A stretch of 64,000 nt of DNA from Megalonaias nervosa (Eukaryota > Mollusca > Bivalvia > Unionida > Unionidae). Position numbers and translations under genes: made by a program. The stretch lies in NCBI GenBank assembly GCA_016617855.1, contig JAECUM010004943.1, positions 39,429 through 103,428 of the forward strand. The letters run 5' to 3'. Shown here one piece after another: positions 54,701 through 61,209 of this stretch. Below the pieces are notes generated by a model that was not told where the DNA came from, did no database searches, and was given only the letters and a program-made list of their open reading frames with translations. Position 1 is the stretch's first letter, and every line of letters starts with the position of its first letter.

Positions 54701-56910
54701 AGACAGTGTTCTCTAAGTAAGAAACTAAGCTGGAAGCGAATCAAGGGTAATTAAGATCGATGTTTCCAGCTCAAATCTACATGCGTCAAAAAGCTGCATA
54801 AGTCGAAATTTCCATGCATCAAAAATGGTTTATTTTTAAATTCCACATGTCAAAACCCAAGGGAAAGTGTCTACTGAAGACCCTGACATCAATCATGCTT
54901 TGGTACAGCTGATACCATCTGACAGCATTGTGGAGGAAATATAGAAATTATGTACACAACTTGGATTGGACTTTGGTAAAGTAGTATCAATGGCTAATGA
55001 TCATGCTTCTAGAGCCTTTTATGGGGTCAATATTTGGAGGTTGCTATCACAACAGTCTATGAAGTGTCTAGTGTGTACCTGGTAAAGTGAGGCTGTGAAA
55101 GGAAATGCTGAAGTACAATTCTTGTAAATTAAGGTGAAGACATCAACTTCTCATATTACCACAGGGTTTTTGAAGGATATCTCAAGTATAATGAAGGGGC
55201 CTGAATCACTGTGACAAAAGAATATTTCCAACAGCATCAGCAGCTGATTTTGATAAACTTGGCAATAATCTATGGGATAAATGCGAAGACTCAATGAGTA
55301 CGTTGCAGAATATCAATAAAATTTTTAATCCAGCTTGTTTGTCAGTAGCACCTGAAATATATTTACAATGTGTCAATGAGCTTCAACATCATGTGGAACA
55401 TTTAAGTGAGGCATATGGCCTTCCTACCTGGTAGATGACAACAGAATACAAGACTACATCCAATTCAAGCTTTTCCCAAAGCAAATGAGAGGCATGCCAC
55501 AAAAAGGTTTCTGTTTTCACATTATTTGGAAGTATAGTGGCATTTTTCCTCATTTTGCTGTGCTCTATATTTTTTAAAACCTGTTCCTCTGCTTCTTGTG
55601 AAAGGCTTTTACACAATTTTTTCAAGTTAAAGAATAGGAAAATGTAAAGAAACTAACTTGTTTGAAAACTAGTTTATAGATAACCAAGTTTTTAAAATCC
55701 TTTGGAGAATTACTAAAAAATATTGTTCTTTTTCATATTATAAATGGATAAGAATTCAATCCTGGTTAGGTCATAAAACGATTTTATATTCAGTGAAACT
55801 AAGAACAGATACCTTTCTGCAGAATAGGTTACGACTCCTTAACTTTCAACCTTATCTCAAGGCTGTCATCAGAGGAATTAAGCTAACGAGTCATAACCTG
55901 TTATGCTACAGAAAGGTCTCTATTCTTAGTTTCAATTAATGCAAATGGCTGTAGCTGGTAACAATATTCATTCGAGACTCAAGAATGTTTTAATTTGTAA
56001 TTTCCTTTCTATACTTTTGAAAGCGAGAGACTTGAGTAAATGCCCATAACCATTCCAGTCTGATACTGCCATTATCCACAACAAAAATACAACAGGACTG
56101 CAAGTGAAAGTTATGGATCAGGAAGCCAGAACAGTACAATATGATTTTGGATATATGACTCAATAATATAGGTTCATTACAAAGTAACTACGGGCCTTGA
56201 AAGGAATTGTGGTGTAATTATGTTACGCTCACATTCTTCTATATTGTACATTCACATTTTTCAATACTGTACAGCTGGCAAACAAGGAGACATAAATCAA
56301 TATCCATAAACTTGTTCTGTTCTTCTTACCGCAGCTGCTGACAACCACGCTTAACCCCATCAAATGAGTGCTCCGTTAAAACAATCCTTTATCAAATGTT
56401 GACAAATTTAAAAGGTAATATTAAACTGGAAAGTGTTTGGCTTACTTACTTGGCCATCAAATAGCCACAATACCTAAAATATTTCTGGATCACCATGCCA
56501 TTCTAATGAACTGTGATAAAGACTAGTGAATAATGAGAGATGGTAGGCGGAACCTGTTATCGATCACTTACAGCATAAATAAGCAAAATCAAATTTGCTC
56601 ATCAGTTGCCTTTGTTGACCATTTTCATTGAAAAGCAATTTCCAAAATTATGTTAGAAACTGATAAAGATATAATTCGATCATTAAATGACTGAGAAATA
56701 AGAATGTAATCATAATGTAACCGTTGGACCTTTGAAATATTATTAGATATAGATACGTCAGACAGCAAAAAATGGGCTGAATCAATTCAGTATCGTCACT
56801 TCATCAAAAACACCTAAATAAATGGTTTTCATGTACTCAGTGAATATAAGGAGACACATTTTCACCTTCAACCCGGTACCAAGAACGACAGCATCATATT
56901 CTTCATCCAT
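15620..56910 (-). CDS. Gdi: Rab GDP dissociation inhibitor gene (11 coding exons, complete)
   Basis: The joined exons total 1,323 bases, or 440 residues plus stop, close to the 445-447 of animal GDIs. The protein extracts prenylated GDP-bound Rab GTPases from membranes, keeps them soluble in the cytosol and returns them to donor membranes. It starts [15 protein letters not shown], the GDI dinucleotide-binding-like fold shared with Rab escort protein. Family landmarks occur in order: [18 protein letters not shown] (residues 32-49), [16 protein letters not shown] (65-80), [21 protein letters not shown], then [10 protein letters not shown] followed by LSAIYGG around 228-246. Residues matching bovine Tyr39, Glu233 and Arg240 of the Rab-binding platform are present (Tyr39, Glu232, Arg239). 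Every intron is GT/AG and every phase joins without a frame break. Residue 37 is Asn where vertebrates have Pro. The 41 kb span comes from transposon-filled introns; intron 1 alone is 11.3 kb. I identified the family by residue patterns, and paralogue naming (alpha or beta) is not meaningful here. Confidence 0.95.
16545..16790 (-). pseudogene. N-terminal remnant of a piggyBac-like transposase
   Basis: The 81-codon frame starts at an ATG and is very acidic: Asp/Glu/Asn-rich stretches such as [18 protein letters not shown], then [18 protein letters not shown] and a FSP-containing end. An acidic, Asp/Ser-rich leader followed by a Trp and a Phe/Pro motif is typical of piggyBac transposase N termini. 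The frame then stops, and no DDD-domain sequence follows before the left terminus. The setting between TTAA-flanked inverted termini is the stronger argument; residue evidence alone is weak. Confidence 0.5.
16962..17063. repeat. 36-bp tandem repeat at the piggyBac right end, 3 units
   Basis: ATTCAGGATARAATGRG recurs at 16,975, 17,011 and 17,047 (period exactly 36). The last unit ends in the element's own terminus, so the terminal motif has been triplicated. Confidence 0.85.
17522..17576 (-). CDS. Gdi: GDI exon 10
   Basis: Residues 379-396, [18 protein letters not shown], matching the conserved SDLYEPIDDG block of animal GDIs. The first base completes a Lys codon from exon 9. Flanks: CTCCAG acceptor, GTAAGT donor. 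Confidence 0.95.
17577..19232 (-). other. GDI intron 9
   Basis: Contains one SINE (18,260-18,504). The remainder shows no gene; a 'CAGTCTNTATGGGCATTA'-like phrase recurs several times around 18,690-18,870, probably a decayed short tandem repeat. Confidence 0.7.
18260..18504 (-). mobile_element. tRNA-derived SINE, copy B, with target-site duplication
   Basis: Minus-strand order: GGGCCCAGAGTGGTCAAAAGC head, a B-box-like GGGTTCGAGTC, the core (rev. comp. of GGTGGAGGAAGAA) and a tail of TTG-type repeats. A 9-base duplication GTGCATAAT flanks it at 18,251-18,259 and 18,505-18,513. Confidence 0.85.
19233..19377 (-). CDS. Gdi: GDI exon 9
   Basis: Residues 331-377 plus both split codons. It reads [20 protein letters not shown], then [16 protein letters not shown] and [10 protein letters not shown], which match the GDI segment that follows the QNQVNRK motif. 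Flanks: TTGCAG acceptor, GTAATT donor. Confidence 0.95.
19378..21790 (-). other. GDI intron 8
   Basis: AT-rich sequence without a recognisable gene or transposon. A poly-T run lies near 20,904-20,919. (GT)n and (GA)n patches at about 21,660-21,780 are part of a short duplicated segment (CAGCATAA.GACAT.GTTACATAGCA) at 21,620 and 21,693. Confidence 0.6.
21791..21893 (-). CDS. Gdi: GDI exon 8
   Basis: Residues 296-329, [20 protein letters not shown] then [14 protein letters not shown], the strongly conserved GDI block. The last base starts the Asp codon completed by exon 9. The donor is GTAATC. The acceptor is ACAG, and the transposon terminus begins at 21,898, only 4 bases away, so the upstream pyrimidine tract (TTTGCTTTCTCC on the minus strand) belongs to the DIRS terminal repeat. 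Confidence 0.95.
21898..22110. repeat. DIRS 3' inverted terminal repeat
   Basis: From GGAGAAAGC to the CATTACCTCCCCTT block. Inverted match to about 26,760-26,915; shared blocks include ATTAGGAATATTAGCCTGC, CTAAAAGA, CATCTTTCCCTGTC and AAAGGGCAAT. Confidence 0.85.
22150..22290. repeat. DIRS internal complementary region
   Basis: The first part (AAGTAATGTGATTG to AAATTTGCTTTCTCC) is the reverse complement of the left element edge at 21,898-21,960. The second part (CTTTCTCCTTCAATATG to CATTACATTAGGAG) is the reverse complement of the right element edge near 26,875-26,915. The two parts meet at CTTTCTCC, as expected if they mirror a circle junction. Confidence 0.8.
22600..23560 (-). pseudogene. 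DIRS tyrosine recombinase remnant
   Basis: Adjacent minus-strand frames carry a typical DIRS recombinase start ([17 protein letters not shown] near 23,040-23,100), then a [11 protein letters not shown] segment in a second frame and a further segment in a third. Two or more frameshifts separate them. The catalytic Arg-His-Arg-Tyr set cannot be assembled, so activity is not expected. Confidence 0.6.
23500..24725 (-). pseudogene. DIRS reverse transcriptase/RNase H remnant
   Basis: The RT part (about 24,725-24,300) shows [20 protein letters not shown], a DIRS equivalent of the D-A-Y-x-H-V-P-I block with Asp replaced by Gly. RNase H follows (24,114-23,500) with a [17 protein letters not shown] motif, the block containing [12 protein letters not shown], and then a [11 protein letters not shown] stretch. 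Pieces lie in different frames with internal stops; the D of the YxDD motif region is not clearly seen. Confidence 0.7.
25035..25168. repeat. tandem repeat inside the DIRS element (40+47+47 bp)
   Basis: Three units beginning TTCCGTCGCATGC at 25,035, 25,075 and 25,122; the first lacks 7 bases. Units 2 and 3 differ by one base, so this expansion is recent compared with the decay of the element. Confidence 0.9.
25200..26750 (-). other. 5' part of the DIRS element, gag position
   Basis: In a DIRS element this is where gag would lie. Several short frames exist (for example 25,716-26,030) but none carries a motif I recognise. A 46-bp repeat occurs twice at 26,091-26,178 (TAGCATAAACTGTAAATCAG). Multiple near-repeats of GACGGAT..GT.AAGATCCCCAT occur at 25,420-25,740. 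Confidence 0.4.
26745..26915. repeat. DIRS 5' inverted terminal repeat
   Basis: Inverted partner of 21,898-22,110; it ends GGAATGTGTTCAAAGGAGA. It differs from the left copy at many positions, consistent with an old insertion. Confidence 0.8.
26916..28162 (-). other. GDI intron 7, part upstream of the DIRS element
   Basis: No gene. A small local repeat (AATGCTTCCTAGTCTA) occurs at 27,441 and 27,468. A truncated SINE core lies at 27,890-28,005. Confidence 0.6.
27890..28005 (-). mobile_element. truncated SINE fragment
   Basis: Shares GGAAGAACCCAGGAAAA, CCAATGAGAAGCTACTGG and GGTGAGATGACAGTGATC with the full SINE copies, in the same order. Both ends are missing. Confidence 0.6.
28163..28331 (-). 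CDS. Gdi: GDI exon 7
   Basis: Residues 240-295, beginning [20 protein letters not shown] and ending [10 protein letters not shown] at a codon boundary. The YGGTYML block carries Thr247 and Met249, equivalent to bovine Thr248 and Met250 of the mobile effector loop. Flanks: GTGCAG acceptor, GTATGG donor. Confidence 0.95.
28393..28607 (-). mobile_element. tRNA-derived SINE, copy C (diverged), in GDI intron 6
   Basis: Core GGAAGAACCTGGGAAAACCCC and head CTTAAACCACTCAGCCATCA then GGGGCCCCC. The middle is rearranged relative to the good copies and the B box is altered. It occupies a quarter of the 844-base intron 28,332-29,175. Confidence 0.75.
29176..29307 (-). CDS. Gdi: GDI exon 6
   Basis: Residues 196-238 and both split codons: [20 protein letters not shown], then [20 protein letters not shown] and GFA, among the most conserved stretches of GDI; Arg239 is completed across the junction. 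Flanks: AAACAG acceptor, GTATAA donor. Confidence 0.96.
   Translation of the reverse strand, partial: VQEPALWRVHRESQAVQCLPGSLWKVTLPLSLVWTGRATTRIC
29308..31890 (-). other. GDI intron 5, proximal part
   Basis: No gene is identified. From about 30,000 to 31,800 the base composition is less AT-rich than the rest of the intron, and several medium frames occur on both strands (for example 30,378-30,797 plus, 31,479-31,799 minus), as if an old coding-type insertion had decayed here. I could not match any of them to a family. Confidence 0.4.
31900..33100. repeat. decayed tandem array with an AAGATGGC-type unit (array 1)
   Basis: AGATTTTCAAGATGGC or close variants recur at about 31,981, 32,127, 32,258, 32,404, 32,524, 32,754, 32,898 and 33,041, a spacing of 120-146 apart from one larger gap. 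Each unit also holds a CATTTTCATT.AGGACCAACTAGACAT block and a GAAGTCTTNTGGTGAAAACCC block. The array ends in AGAGCTAAAAAC. Confidence 0.8.
33243..34133 (-). pseudogene. LINE reverse transcriptase fragment (Jockey/CR1-like)
   Basis: Minus-strand frames in order give a [12 protein letters not shown]...[10 protein letters not shown] segment, then [20 protein letters not shown] (the classical LINE VPQGSVLGP block and IND motif), a FTDATL where the FADDT motif belongs, a [10 protein letters not shown] segment, and a C-terminal block containing [12 protein letters not shown]. Order and spacing fit the palm and thumb of a non-LTR RT. There are frameshifts, the first catalytic Asp is replaced (SFKKA) and the FADD pair is lost, so it is dead. 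No ORF1, endonuclease or 3' tail was found. Confidence 0.82.
34640..35700. repeat. decayed tandem array (array 3) in GDI intron 5
   Basis: Phrases like TTTTAGTAATGGCAGC, TGATGGTTGATCA and AAGTCATTGAAAG recur every 150-200 bases across the interval. Units are much more diverged than in arrays 1 and 2, and I see only a distant resemblance to them. Confidence 0.55.
36292..36490 (-). CDS. Gdi: GDI exon 5
   Basis: Residues 130-194 with split codons at both ends. It reads [20 protein letters not shown], then a middle segment with DPKTWEGID and LYDKF, then [13 protein letters not shown]. This is the longest exon. Flanks: AAACAG acceptor, GTAAGT donor. Confidence 0.96.
36491..38093 (-). other. GDI intron 4
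   Basis: Holds one MITE copy immediately next to exon 5 (36,549-36,676). The rest shows no recognisable feature. Confidence 0.6.
36549..36676. mobile_element. CTTATAAG-ended MITE, copy 3
   Basis: Left end ATATCTACTCGCTTTCAAGT, right end AACTTATAAGTGAGTATAC, interior with CACAGACCCAGATCTACC and CAGATCAGGATC. It lies about 60 bases inside intron 4 from the exon 5 acceptor. Confidence 0.65.
38094..38228 (-). CDS. Gdi: GDI exon 4
   Basis: Residues 85-128 plus split codons: [20 protein letters not shown], then [15 protein letters not shown] and ADEKEALSS, the conserved GDI segment joining exon 3 to exon 5. Flanks: TTCCAG acceptor, GTAAGT donor. Confidence 0.96.
38820..39056 (-). mobile_element. 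second tRNA-derived SINE family
   Basis: On the minus strand the head reads GTGGCCTAGTGGTTAGAGC (A box) and GGTCTCGGGTTCATAC (B box, one change from consensus), followed by GTCATACCAAAGACTTATT and a body with GCTGAGTGCC-type sequence and GGTGGGATATGATGC. This order matches a tRNA-SINE widespread in bivalves. It differs from copies A-E, which have another head and core. Confidence 0.75.
39291..40413. mobile_element. DNA transposon derivative with short TIRs and TGACAT duplication
   Basis: The left end is CATAGCTGCCAAC and the right end GTTGGCAGCTGTG, inverted with 12 of 13 matching. TGACAT lies directly outside both (39,285-39,290 and 40,414-40,419). Subterminal sequence is only loosely inverted. 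No transposase frame is seen in its 1.1 kb. The superfamily is not assignable from these data. Confidence 0.6.
39466..39543 (+). repeat. 78-nt near-perfect hairpin
   Basis: Arms of 34 bases (GTGTTGTACACTTGCACC onward, and the segment ending GTGCAAGAGTGCAACAC) pair with two mismatches and three G.U pairs around a loop of about 10 bases. The size and pairing are like a pre-miRNA or a short foldback element. Confidence 0.85.
41037..42370 (-). other. GDI intron 3, middle part
   Basis: AT-rich, no gene or transposon recognised. A/T homopolymers near 41,770-41,790. Confidence 0.5.
42400..43560. repeat. decayed tandem array with an AAGATGGC-type unit (array 2)
   Basis: Same unit as array 1: AGATTTTCAAGATGG(C/T) recurs, for example at about 42,720, 43,113 and 43,249, with GGACCA.CTAGACATCAT and GAAAACCCCAT blocks. 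The last 90 bases switch to an ACAGACAGATGACGGAC segment and end CCAGTGGAGCTAAAAA, the usual terminus of a dispersed mollusc repeat. Confidence 0.8.
43728..43824 (-). CDS. Gdi: GDI exon 3
   Basis: Residues 52-83 plus the first base of Gly84: [20 protein letters not shown] then [31 protein letters not shown] is a signature of the GDI/REP family. Flanks: TGACAG acceptor, GTAAGA donor. Confidence 0.97.
43825..45414 (-). other. GDI intron 2
   Basis: Contains the best-preserved CTTATAAG MITE copy (44,084-44,266). No other feature is seen. Confidence 0.7.
44084..44266. mobile_element. CTTATAAG-ended MITE, copy 4 (best preserved)
   Basis: Terminal inverted repeats TATACTTGCTTATAAGT and ACTTATAAGCAAATATA match at 16 of 17. 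Inside, GATCTACCAGCACATTATGTG and GCTAGCAGATTTTGATC form a further imperfect palindrome. Flanking TA dinucleotides would suit a TA target, but this is not provable here. Confidence 0.75.
45415..45522 (-). CDS. Gdi: GDI exon 2
   Basis: Residues 16-51, [20 protein letters not shown] then [16 protein letters not shown]. It contains Tyr39 of the Rab-binding platform. Residue 37 is Asn instead of the usual Pro. Flanks: TTTCAG acceptor, GTAAGT donor; both ends are at codon boundaries. Confidence 0.97.
46850..47740 (-). pseudogene. hAT-like transposase remnant with a zinc-finger head
   Basis: Minus-strand reading from an ATG near 47,737 gives a FGPRL-containing leader, then a CHIC...[17 protein letters not shown] segment (a C-C-H-H finger of the TTF/BED type that precedes hAT-like transposases), then [20 protein letters not shown] and a block ending [20 protein letters not shown]; the ADESTDI motif is the catalytic-Asp landmark of KIAA1586/ZMYM6-like hAT relatives. 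At least three stops or frameshifts interrupt it, and the dimerisation domain is absent. It lies in GDI intron 1. Confidence 0.72.
47741..51257 (-). other. GDI intron 1, middle part
   Basis: No gene. A small duplicated phrase (CATAATATTGGGGTG) occurs at 48,099 and 48,174. Otherwise unremarkable AT-rich sequence. Confidence 0.5.
51272..51525 (-). mobile_element. tRNA-derived SINE, copy D (intact, perfect target duplication)
   Basis: On the minus strand it starts GGGGGCACCGAGTGGCCAAG, with A box TGGCCAAGTGG, B box GGGTTCGAGTC, a conserved core (rev. comp. of GGTGGAGGAAGAACCCGG) and a tail of CAACAACAACAT repeats. A 14-base duplication TCTAGCCTAAATGA flanks it at 51,258-51,271 and 51,526-51,539 without mismatch, so insertion is recent. 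The core resembles the Nin-type/Meta-SINE central domain, judged from memory. Confidence 0.93.
51790..52600. repeat. decayed tandem repeat of about 250 bp, three units
   Basis: GAGAATTGTTATAGTTGTAACATC (about 52,016) and GAATTGTTATAGTTGCAATATC (about 52,268) head successive units; each also has a GGAGAAATNTGT...CTTGTTCAAGAAAA block and a CCATTGTCTTGGACAA-like block. Units differ by many substitutions. Confidence 0.55.
52880..53128 (-). mobile_element. tRNA-derived SINE, copy E, with target duplication
   Basis: Nearly identical in structure to copy D. The B box reads GGGTTTGAGTC (one change). Flanking duplication ATAATRCATGTAGAT at 52,865-52,879 and 53,129-53,143 with one mismatch. A 143-codon plus-strand frame through it is a shadow. 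Confidence 0.92.
54190..54540. repeat. decayed direct duplication of about 200 bp
   Basis: ACTGATTATAAGTTAAAGTGCAATC...CCAATATTTGATCAGAAATGAATCCA is echoed by GCTGATTATAATTTGCTGTAC...CCAATACTGATATTGGATCAAAATGCAGTCCA about 200 bases later, both followed by GTCATAA-TGTTTCC-like sequence. Confidence 0.55.
54870..55445 (+). pseudogene. unrecognised decayed coding remnant
   Basis: Stretches read like protein in the plus sense but in changing frames: [15 protein letters not shown], then after a stop [20 protein letters not shown], and, from about 55,215 to 55,435, an unbroken 70-codon stretch including [20 protein letters not shown] and [21 protein letters not shown]. The first part has the feel of a death-type helical domain ([11 protein letters not shown]...), but this is a weak impression. 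There are no splice sites that would repair the frame. Confidence 0.3.
55793..55937. repeat. long inverted repeat (foldback), arms of about 50-60 bp
   Basis: GTGAAACTAAGAACAGATACC on the left is the inverse of GGTCTCTATTCTTAGTTTCAA on the right; pairing continues through CTTTCTGCAGAATAGGTTACGACTC against GAGTCATAACCTGTTATGCTACAGAAAG. The spacer is about 30 bases. Confidence 0.85.
56866..56910 (-). CDS. Gdi: GDI exon 1 (start codon)
   Basis: Residues 1-15, [15 protein letters not shown], identical in pattern to the start of animal GDIs. The ATG is in an AACAATGG context. The donor is GTGAAA, weaker than the other donors of the gene. Confidence 0.96.
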
Positions 56911-57190
56911 TGTTATTAATCCTAGATCTAGGAAGTGCCCTGTAAGTCTATATTTGCCGGTATGATACGAAATGGGGCCCCACTTATGGCGGATTAATAT
57001 CGATGACGTCAGATAATCAGACTATAGTCTCAGTGATGAATAATTTTGAAACTGTTAAATTTAGATTTTGAAAGATTTCTCATGTTTATTTCTTTACTAA
57101 CTGTTTAACTGCATGACATAAATTGTCAAGCAACTGAATCACGAAATTATTTTTATTATGCGGAGTAGTTTCCTTTATTTTGTAGCTGTT
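56911..57190 (-). promoter_or_regulatory. probable GDI 5' UTR and promoter zone
   Basis: Upstream of the GDI start the sequence is less AT-biased, with GGGGCCCC at 56,974-56,981, a CCGCCATAAG (YY1-like, minus strand) near 56,985-56,993 and a perfect CRE palindrome TGACGTCA at 57,004-57,011. No TATA box at a fixed distance. The transcription start is not determinable. Confidence 0.45.
57004..57011. promoter_or_regulatory. CRE palindrome (CREB/ATF-type site)
   Basis: TGACGTCA, about 95 bases upstream of the GDI start codon. CpG-containing sites are rare in this window, so its position close to a gene start is suggestive. Binding is inference. Confidence 0.5.
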
Positions 57191-60100
57191 CTTGGGTCGT
57201 TTCCGGTGGATACTGAAGTATACAAATTCTGGCTGTCATTGGGATGAAATGGTGAATAAGCTTCGCTGTCACCCTTAATGCATTTGCACAAAGTTTTTGC
57301 TTGCTTTCAGATGATAACTTGTGTAAAAAGAAAAAAAAAAAAAAAATCCTGCATAAAAATGGGGAGTATAAGGCGAATATGTGCTGATCTTTAAGATGTC
57401 AAGCCGTCAACACACTGCTTATACTCAGTATAGTTGTGTGTTTTGGTTTTGTTTGCGCTTTTTCAGATGTATAGTTTTGTACCAAATAAATAATTGGAAT
57501 CGTTTGTAAGCAGGCAGTTAATTCAACAATCAAGAGTTCGTTTACTGGGTACAGTTTTGTACAGATTATGAAAAGCTAGCCAAGCCAGCATACTTTAATG
57601 CTTTGAAGTATTGAGGGGTTTTGGTTAAGTTCTTTGTGCTGTAATGCTGCTACTCTTTGCTGATGGGAAATTATTAGATATTACCTACTGTAAATGTTGA
57701 GTTTGATAAATATATATAGATATAAATCCATTAAGACCAACAAAATTAAAATTACTGGAGGAATTAACTCATTCATCTTAATCAGTTGAAACAGGTGATT
57801 ACATTTGTTAAAGAAAAGCAACAACTCATAGTGGGCATAGTTTGGTCTGCCTGTCGAAGTGAAATGAGTAATTATTTGCTATTTATTTATGCTAGAAAAA
57901 GAAACTTGAAGGAAAATCCTAAATCGATGTAGAATTATAAATATGGAATGAAAATATTTGATTGAGCTGTTTAAAATGTACCATATGCAGTTTAACTTAA
58001 GATCACAAGATGGAAGGTACAATTAGAGATATTTGTCAGTGCAGTTAATTACATTTACGCAAGATGAAAATCGTATGTTAAATGGACAGGACCAGAGGAC
58101 TGCAATTTTTCAGTTATAAAACAATTCACATTCAGATTGGAGTTGTTTGATAATATTATGGCCTCATCTGCCTGTATACTATATTCCCACCATTAACTAA
58201 TCATATCACTTGAATTTTGACGTATGATAACATATCGTTCTGATAATGTGTAACATGCCATCTTAAGACCAGTTTCTTTATTCACCTGTCTATATCTGAA
58301 GTATATCCGGGTCAGTTATTATTTTTTAACAGTAATCTATATCAATATGGTGTATTATCTTCTCTGGAATAGAGAGAAAGAATGTAAGTTCTGAAAGTAA
58401 ACTGTCAAGTCTCACTTTCTCATAGTTGCTTTCTTATCAAATGATTAATGCTACTACTAGTATAATTTTTCCATAATAGCATTTAGAGCCATCGTATATG
58501 TAATGATGATTGGAATAGTGCCATCATATATGTAATTGGCATAATTTTTTCACATCTACAGTTTTATTCTGTCATGAAATTTTTATGTAAGAATAAGGAA
58601 TCAGTTTCTCTGTCATAAGCCATAGTAATTGCAATGAACTTTTAAAGGTTTCAGCTATATTCATTCTTTATTACTTATTCTTCCTCCTTCACAAATTTGT
58701 TATTTTTCAGTTGGTGAGTGGACAGTTACACATCTTTATTATCTGGGGTAGAAAAATCCATTGCCTAGGACAACTTAACATTAATGCATTGCAACATTTT
58801 TAAAAACAGATTCAAAGTCCAGTCAGGCAACCAGAAAATATTAATAGCATATTTTCATCAAAAAATTATAATGGAATTTTATATATTGTCAAGTGACAAA
58901 CATTTGATGCATATATTGTCCCTCTGAGTACCCTTAGCAAGGTGCCAGACTAATTCCATACTTGAGTGTTGGGTATTTGTTAATAGTAAGAGCCATACTA
59001 ATTCACTTGTGTTGGCCATTCATTATCTGATTAAATAATCATAATCTACCAGCCCTCAGGGTAAACCTTAATAGAAACAAGACTTAAGACTGTCTTTTGT
59101 CACTACATGACCACATAGTATTGGTTTATTTCACCTTCGTTTGACATACTGAATAACTGTCATCAAGTATTACACTGTCTCATTCATCTGTTGAAGAAAT
59201 GGAGACTTGCTCTAGAACATGAAACACAGGAATAGACTACAAAACACCATCCAAAATAGGAAATTTTTTGATTATCATTTATTAGCTGATCTCAAACAGA
59301 TGAAATAAATGTCAACATATGTGACACTTTCAACTAGCAGGACTTATGGTGAGTTACAATTATTGTACATTATTTATACAGATGACAGAAGTTGTTGAAT
59401 GATTTGATTACAGCAGTTAGGTGCAGTTGCAGTAATTTACTGGGCAACCATATTTTCAAAGTTGTTTACCCAGGGACAACCAAAGATTTTCACATATTTC
59501 TACCCCTGTAACAGTTGGATAACTTTAGAAAAAAAAATATGGTAAGTTTATATAATTAAAACAGTCATGATTGTTGTTTTATACTCTATTGGTGCAATGG
59601 ATAAACACAAATCCCACATGGAAACTTTAAGTTCCCAGAATAGTTAGACAGAGGATGAACAGTATTAGATTAACAGTAACATGTAGCATAATGATGTAAA
59701 CTTGGATAAAGATGAAAAATGGATAAATTTCTAGTCAGTGATGGCAGAATACTAGAAATCTGACAGACAACAAGATACTGTGAGAGAAAGGAAATTGTTC
59801 AGTTATTTATTATTTATTGATCTCAAATAGATCAAGTATGTGTGCAGACTTGTGTGATATTTTATGGCAGGACTGTTGGTGAGTTACAAGAATTATGTGC
59901 ACTTAGAACTAACTATATAAATTGTTGGATAATTTTGACTGCAGCAGTCTTGTGAGCAGTTGCAGTAATTTATTGGGCAAAGACAATGATCTGCAGAATA
60001 ACCAAATTTTCAAAGGGACAGCCATGGATTTTAATTTTTGTTTTTGTTATGAAAAATTGGACAGTAACTGGTATCTGTAATTTGGACCTTTTTAAGCACC

Positions 60101-61209
60101 ATATTCTCCAATTCCTGAAAACCATTTGTCCTCAAAGTTCTGAGAGCTTTTTGTATGATATGCAATTTAACACAATAAATTAAATTTAAATTTCTTAGTT
60201 AATTACAAAATGGGAAATGTTCCCAATTCCAATTATTTTATAGACTTTACAAATCTAGATAAAATACTGTCTGTTAACAATACTTGCAAAAACTGCAGGA
60301 GTATGGTTGCAGGCTGATGGAAACAAAATTGTTGTTCATCTTTCCATATGGGCTAGGCTTGATTGTCCATGGAATGAGCACTAAAAGTAACTTTTGTATG
60401 TTTAATAAAGTTTTAATAAAAAAAATATCAATAATCAGTCTGAAAATCAAGGTTATTCTTTAGTCTTTGTTGGTAAGTTTGTACATGCATACACCTGACC
60501 ATATGGATGGACAATATCACAATATGCCTCCACTTCCTTGAAAGGATGAGGATAGCTATACCCTTCTTGCATGTATGCATATAATTATGCATTAAATTTA
60601 TTTTCTTCCTGCACATTAGCTGTTTTAAAATTCAAGACTTAAGTAGTCCAAATGTTTTTGGAATAAATATTTAAAAATCACAGCAATTAGGCATACCATT
60701 ATATTTAAAAATACAAAGTAAGAAATAAATTCATCTTGATACAGAAATATAACAGTACAGTTATTTTAGATAAGCTAATATTATGAACATTAGTGTGGTA
60801 ATTTAGCTTTCAAATGCACAGATGCATTAAATAGTGGTTATAAATTTCTTAAATGGCAGCGAAAAGCAAATAATAAATACACAAATACACAGCACTACAT
60901 ACATGTCTTGTTCTGAGACTGCAGAAAGAACAAGTTTTATATGGTGTAGAGTGCATCGAGGCCATTAGACTGAGACTTGATTATAAACCATAATAAACAA
61001 GTCCTTCCCTCGACTTGGAAAAAAACCACAAACATGGTTTTGTATTTATCACATAACCCCTCTTTTTCACTTCCAAATAATTGTAGATGTACTGTATGAA
61101 TGAAATTCACAAGGAATTGGGATTTATTAAAGACTGTCTAAAAAATATTGATATGCAGACTTCAAAGAAGTCTCGTAAGTACGTGTAGTTCCATTCTGGG
61201 TGTGTTATA
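57191..61209. other. non-coding DNA right of the GDI promoter
   Basis: No gene is recognised. An approximately 190-base segment is duplicated in direct orientation: 59,268-59,460 and 59,800-59,985 share TTTATTGATCTCAAA.AGAT, GCAGGACT..TGGTGAGTTACAA and GCAGTTGCAGTAATTTA.TGGGCAA. If the plus-strand exon at 62,378 is real, some of this is its promoter and first intron. Confidence 0.45.
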
